A DNA stretch of 5,082 nt, taken from positions 1,768 to 6,849 of the forward strand of contig DAXX01000009.1 of the NCBI GenBank assembly GCA_002506605.1, given 5' to 3'. A program made the position numbers and the translations under genes. This stretch comes from Thaumarchaeota archaeon UBA160 (GTDB lineage Archaea > Thermoproteota > Nitrososphaeria > Conexivisphaerales > UBA164). The notes below the pieces were generated by a model that saw only the letters and a program-made list of their open reading frames with translations, was not told where the DNA came from and did not search any database. Below, piece after piece: positions 5,001-5,082 of this stretch (the first letter of the stretch is position 1; every line of letters begins with the position of its first letter).

Positions 5001-5023
5001 CAATTATATATTATATATAATTG
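5001..5023. repeat. 23-bp palindrome over the mobA promoter, possible operator
   Basis: Two perfect 11-bp arms (CAATTATATAT and its exact complement) flank a single central T at 5012. The palindrome contains the mobA TATA box and would also contact the upstream edge of the pre-initiation complex. A homodimeric repressor bound here would block TATA-binding protein. Low complexity makes shorter AT palindromes common, but the C/G-terminated 11-bp arms are longer than expected casually. Confidence 0.45.
5011..5020 (-). promoter_or_regulatory. TATA box of mobA
   Basis: On the minus strand this reads TTATATATAA, centred about 27 nt upstream of the ATG at 4988, which implies a leaderless mobA transcript and supports that start codon. 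It is embedded in the 23-bp palindrome. Confidence 0.55.
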
Positions 5024-5060
5024 ATATATAATGCTTATGCAAAATTATCTAAAAATTAAC

Positions 5061-5068
5061 TTTATAAA
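5061..5068. promoter_or_regulatory. TATA-like element near the right edge
   Basis: TTTATAAA is itself palindromic and could serve a rightward gene starting just beyond the window, divergent from mobA. No coding sequence is visible after 5003, so nothing inside the window confirms it. Confidence 0.25.
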
Positions 5069-5082
5069 ATAAATTATTAAAT

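Noticed and set aside
4989..5003. Longer mobA beginning at a TTG at 5003
   Set aside because: The extra five residues precede a conserved start region, and the TATA box is placed for the ATG at 4988; the TTG would lie upstream of the predicted transcript start.

Overview
This 5.1 kb, AT-rich window looks archaeal. Intact start codons are preceded at about 25-27 nt by TATA-box-like sequences with no room for a leader (moeA, the small gene at 3858, mobA, the JAMM gene). The proteins also have an archaeal flavour: a free-standing JAMM/MPN+ protease, a duplicated archaeal-type TatA, and a divergent MoeA. I favour a thermophilic or acidophilic member of the Thermoproteota (Crenarchaeota), but the sequence alone does not settle the lineage.

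Layout. Positions 1-84 hold the C-terminal tail of an integral membrane protein, probably an ABC permease. It overlaps a broken ABC ATPase gene (71-665, +), in which three separate lesions interrupt an otherwise recognisable nucleotide-binding protein. Its 3' end runs into the convergent JAMM metalloprotease gene (652-1035, -). Next comes a compact leftward Tat export operon, tatA (2207-2482), a second tatA-like gene (1888-2205) and tatC (1083-1901), with one spare nucleotide or a 14-nt overlap at the junctions. A 197-bp divergent control region (2483-2679) separates it from moeA (2680-3822, +). Two small overlapping rightward genes of unknown function follow (3858-4049 and 4030-4359). Last is mobA (4383-4988, -), whose promoter lies inside a 23-bp near-perfect palindrome.

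How it fits together. MoeA inserts molybdenum or tungsten into molybdopterin, MobA transfers the nucleotide that makes the dinucleotide form of the cofactor, and Tat exports folded enzymes, many of which carry this cofactor. The ABC transporter remnant could have been the matching molybdate/tungstate uptake system, but its substrate cannot be read from this fragment. The window therefore reads as a cluster for making and exporting Mo/W enzymes, beside a decayed (or mis-assembled) transporter. The most notable points are the three-hit ABC ATPase, matching coiled-coil tails on the two TatA paralogues, a MoeA with several altered signature motifs, an overlapping pair of unknown small genes, and two palindromes placed on promoters. 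I see no tRNA, rRNA, CRISPR array or insertion sequence.
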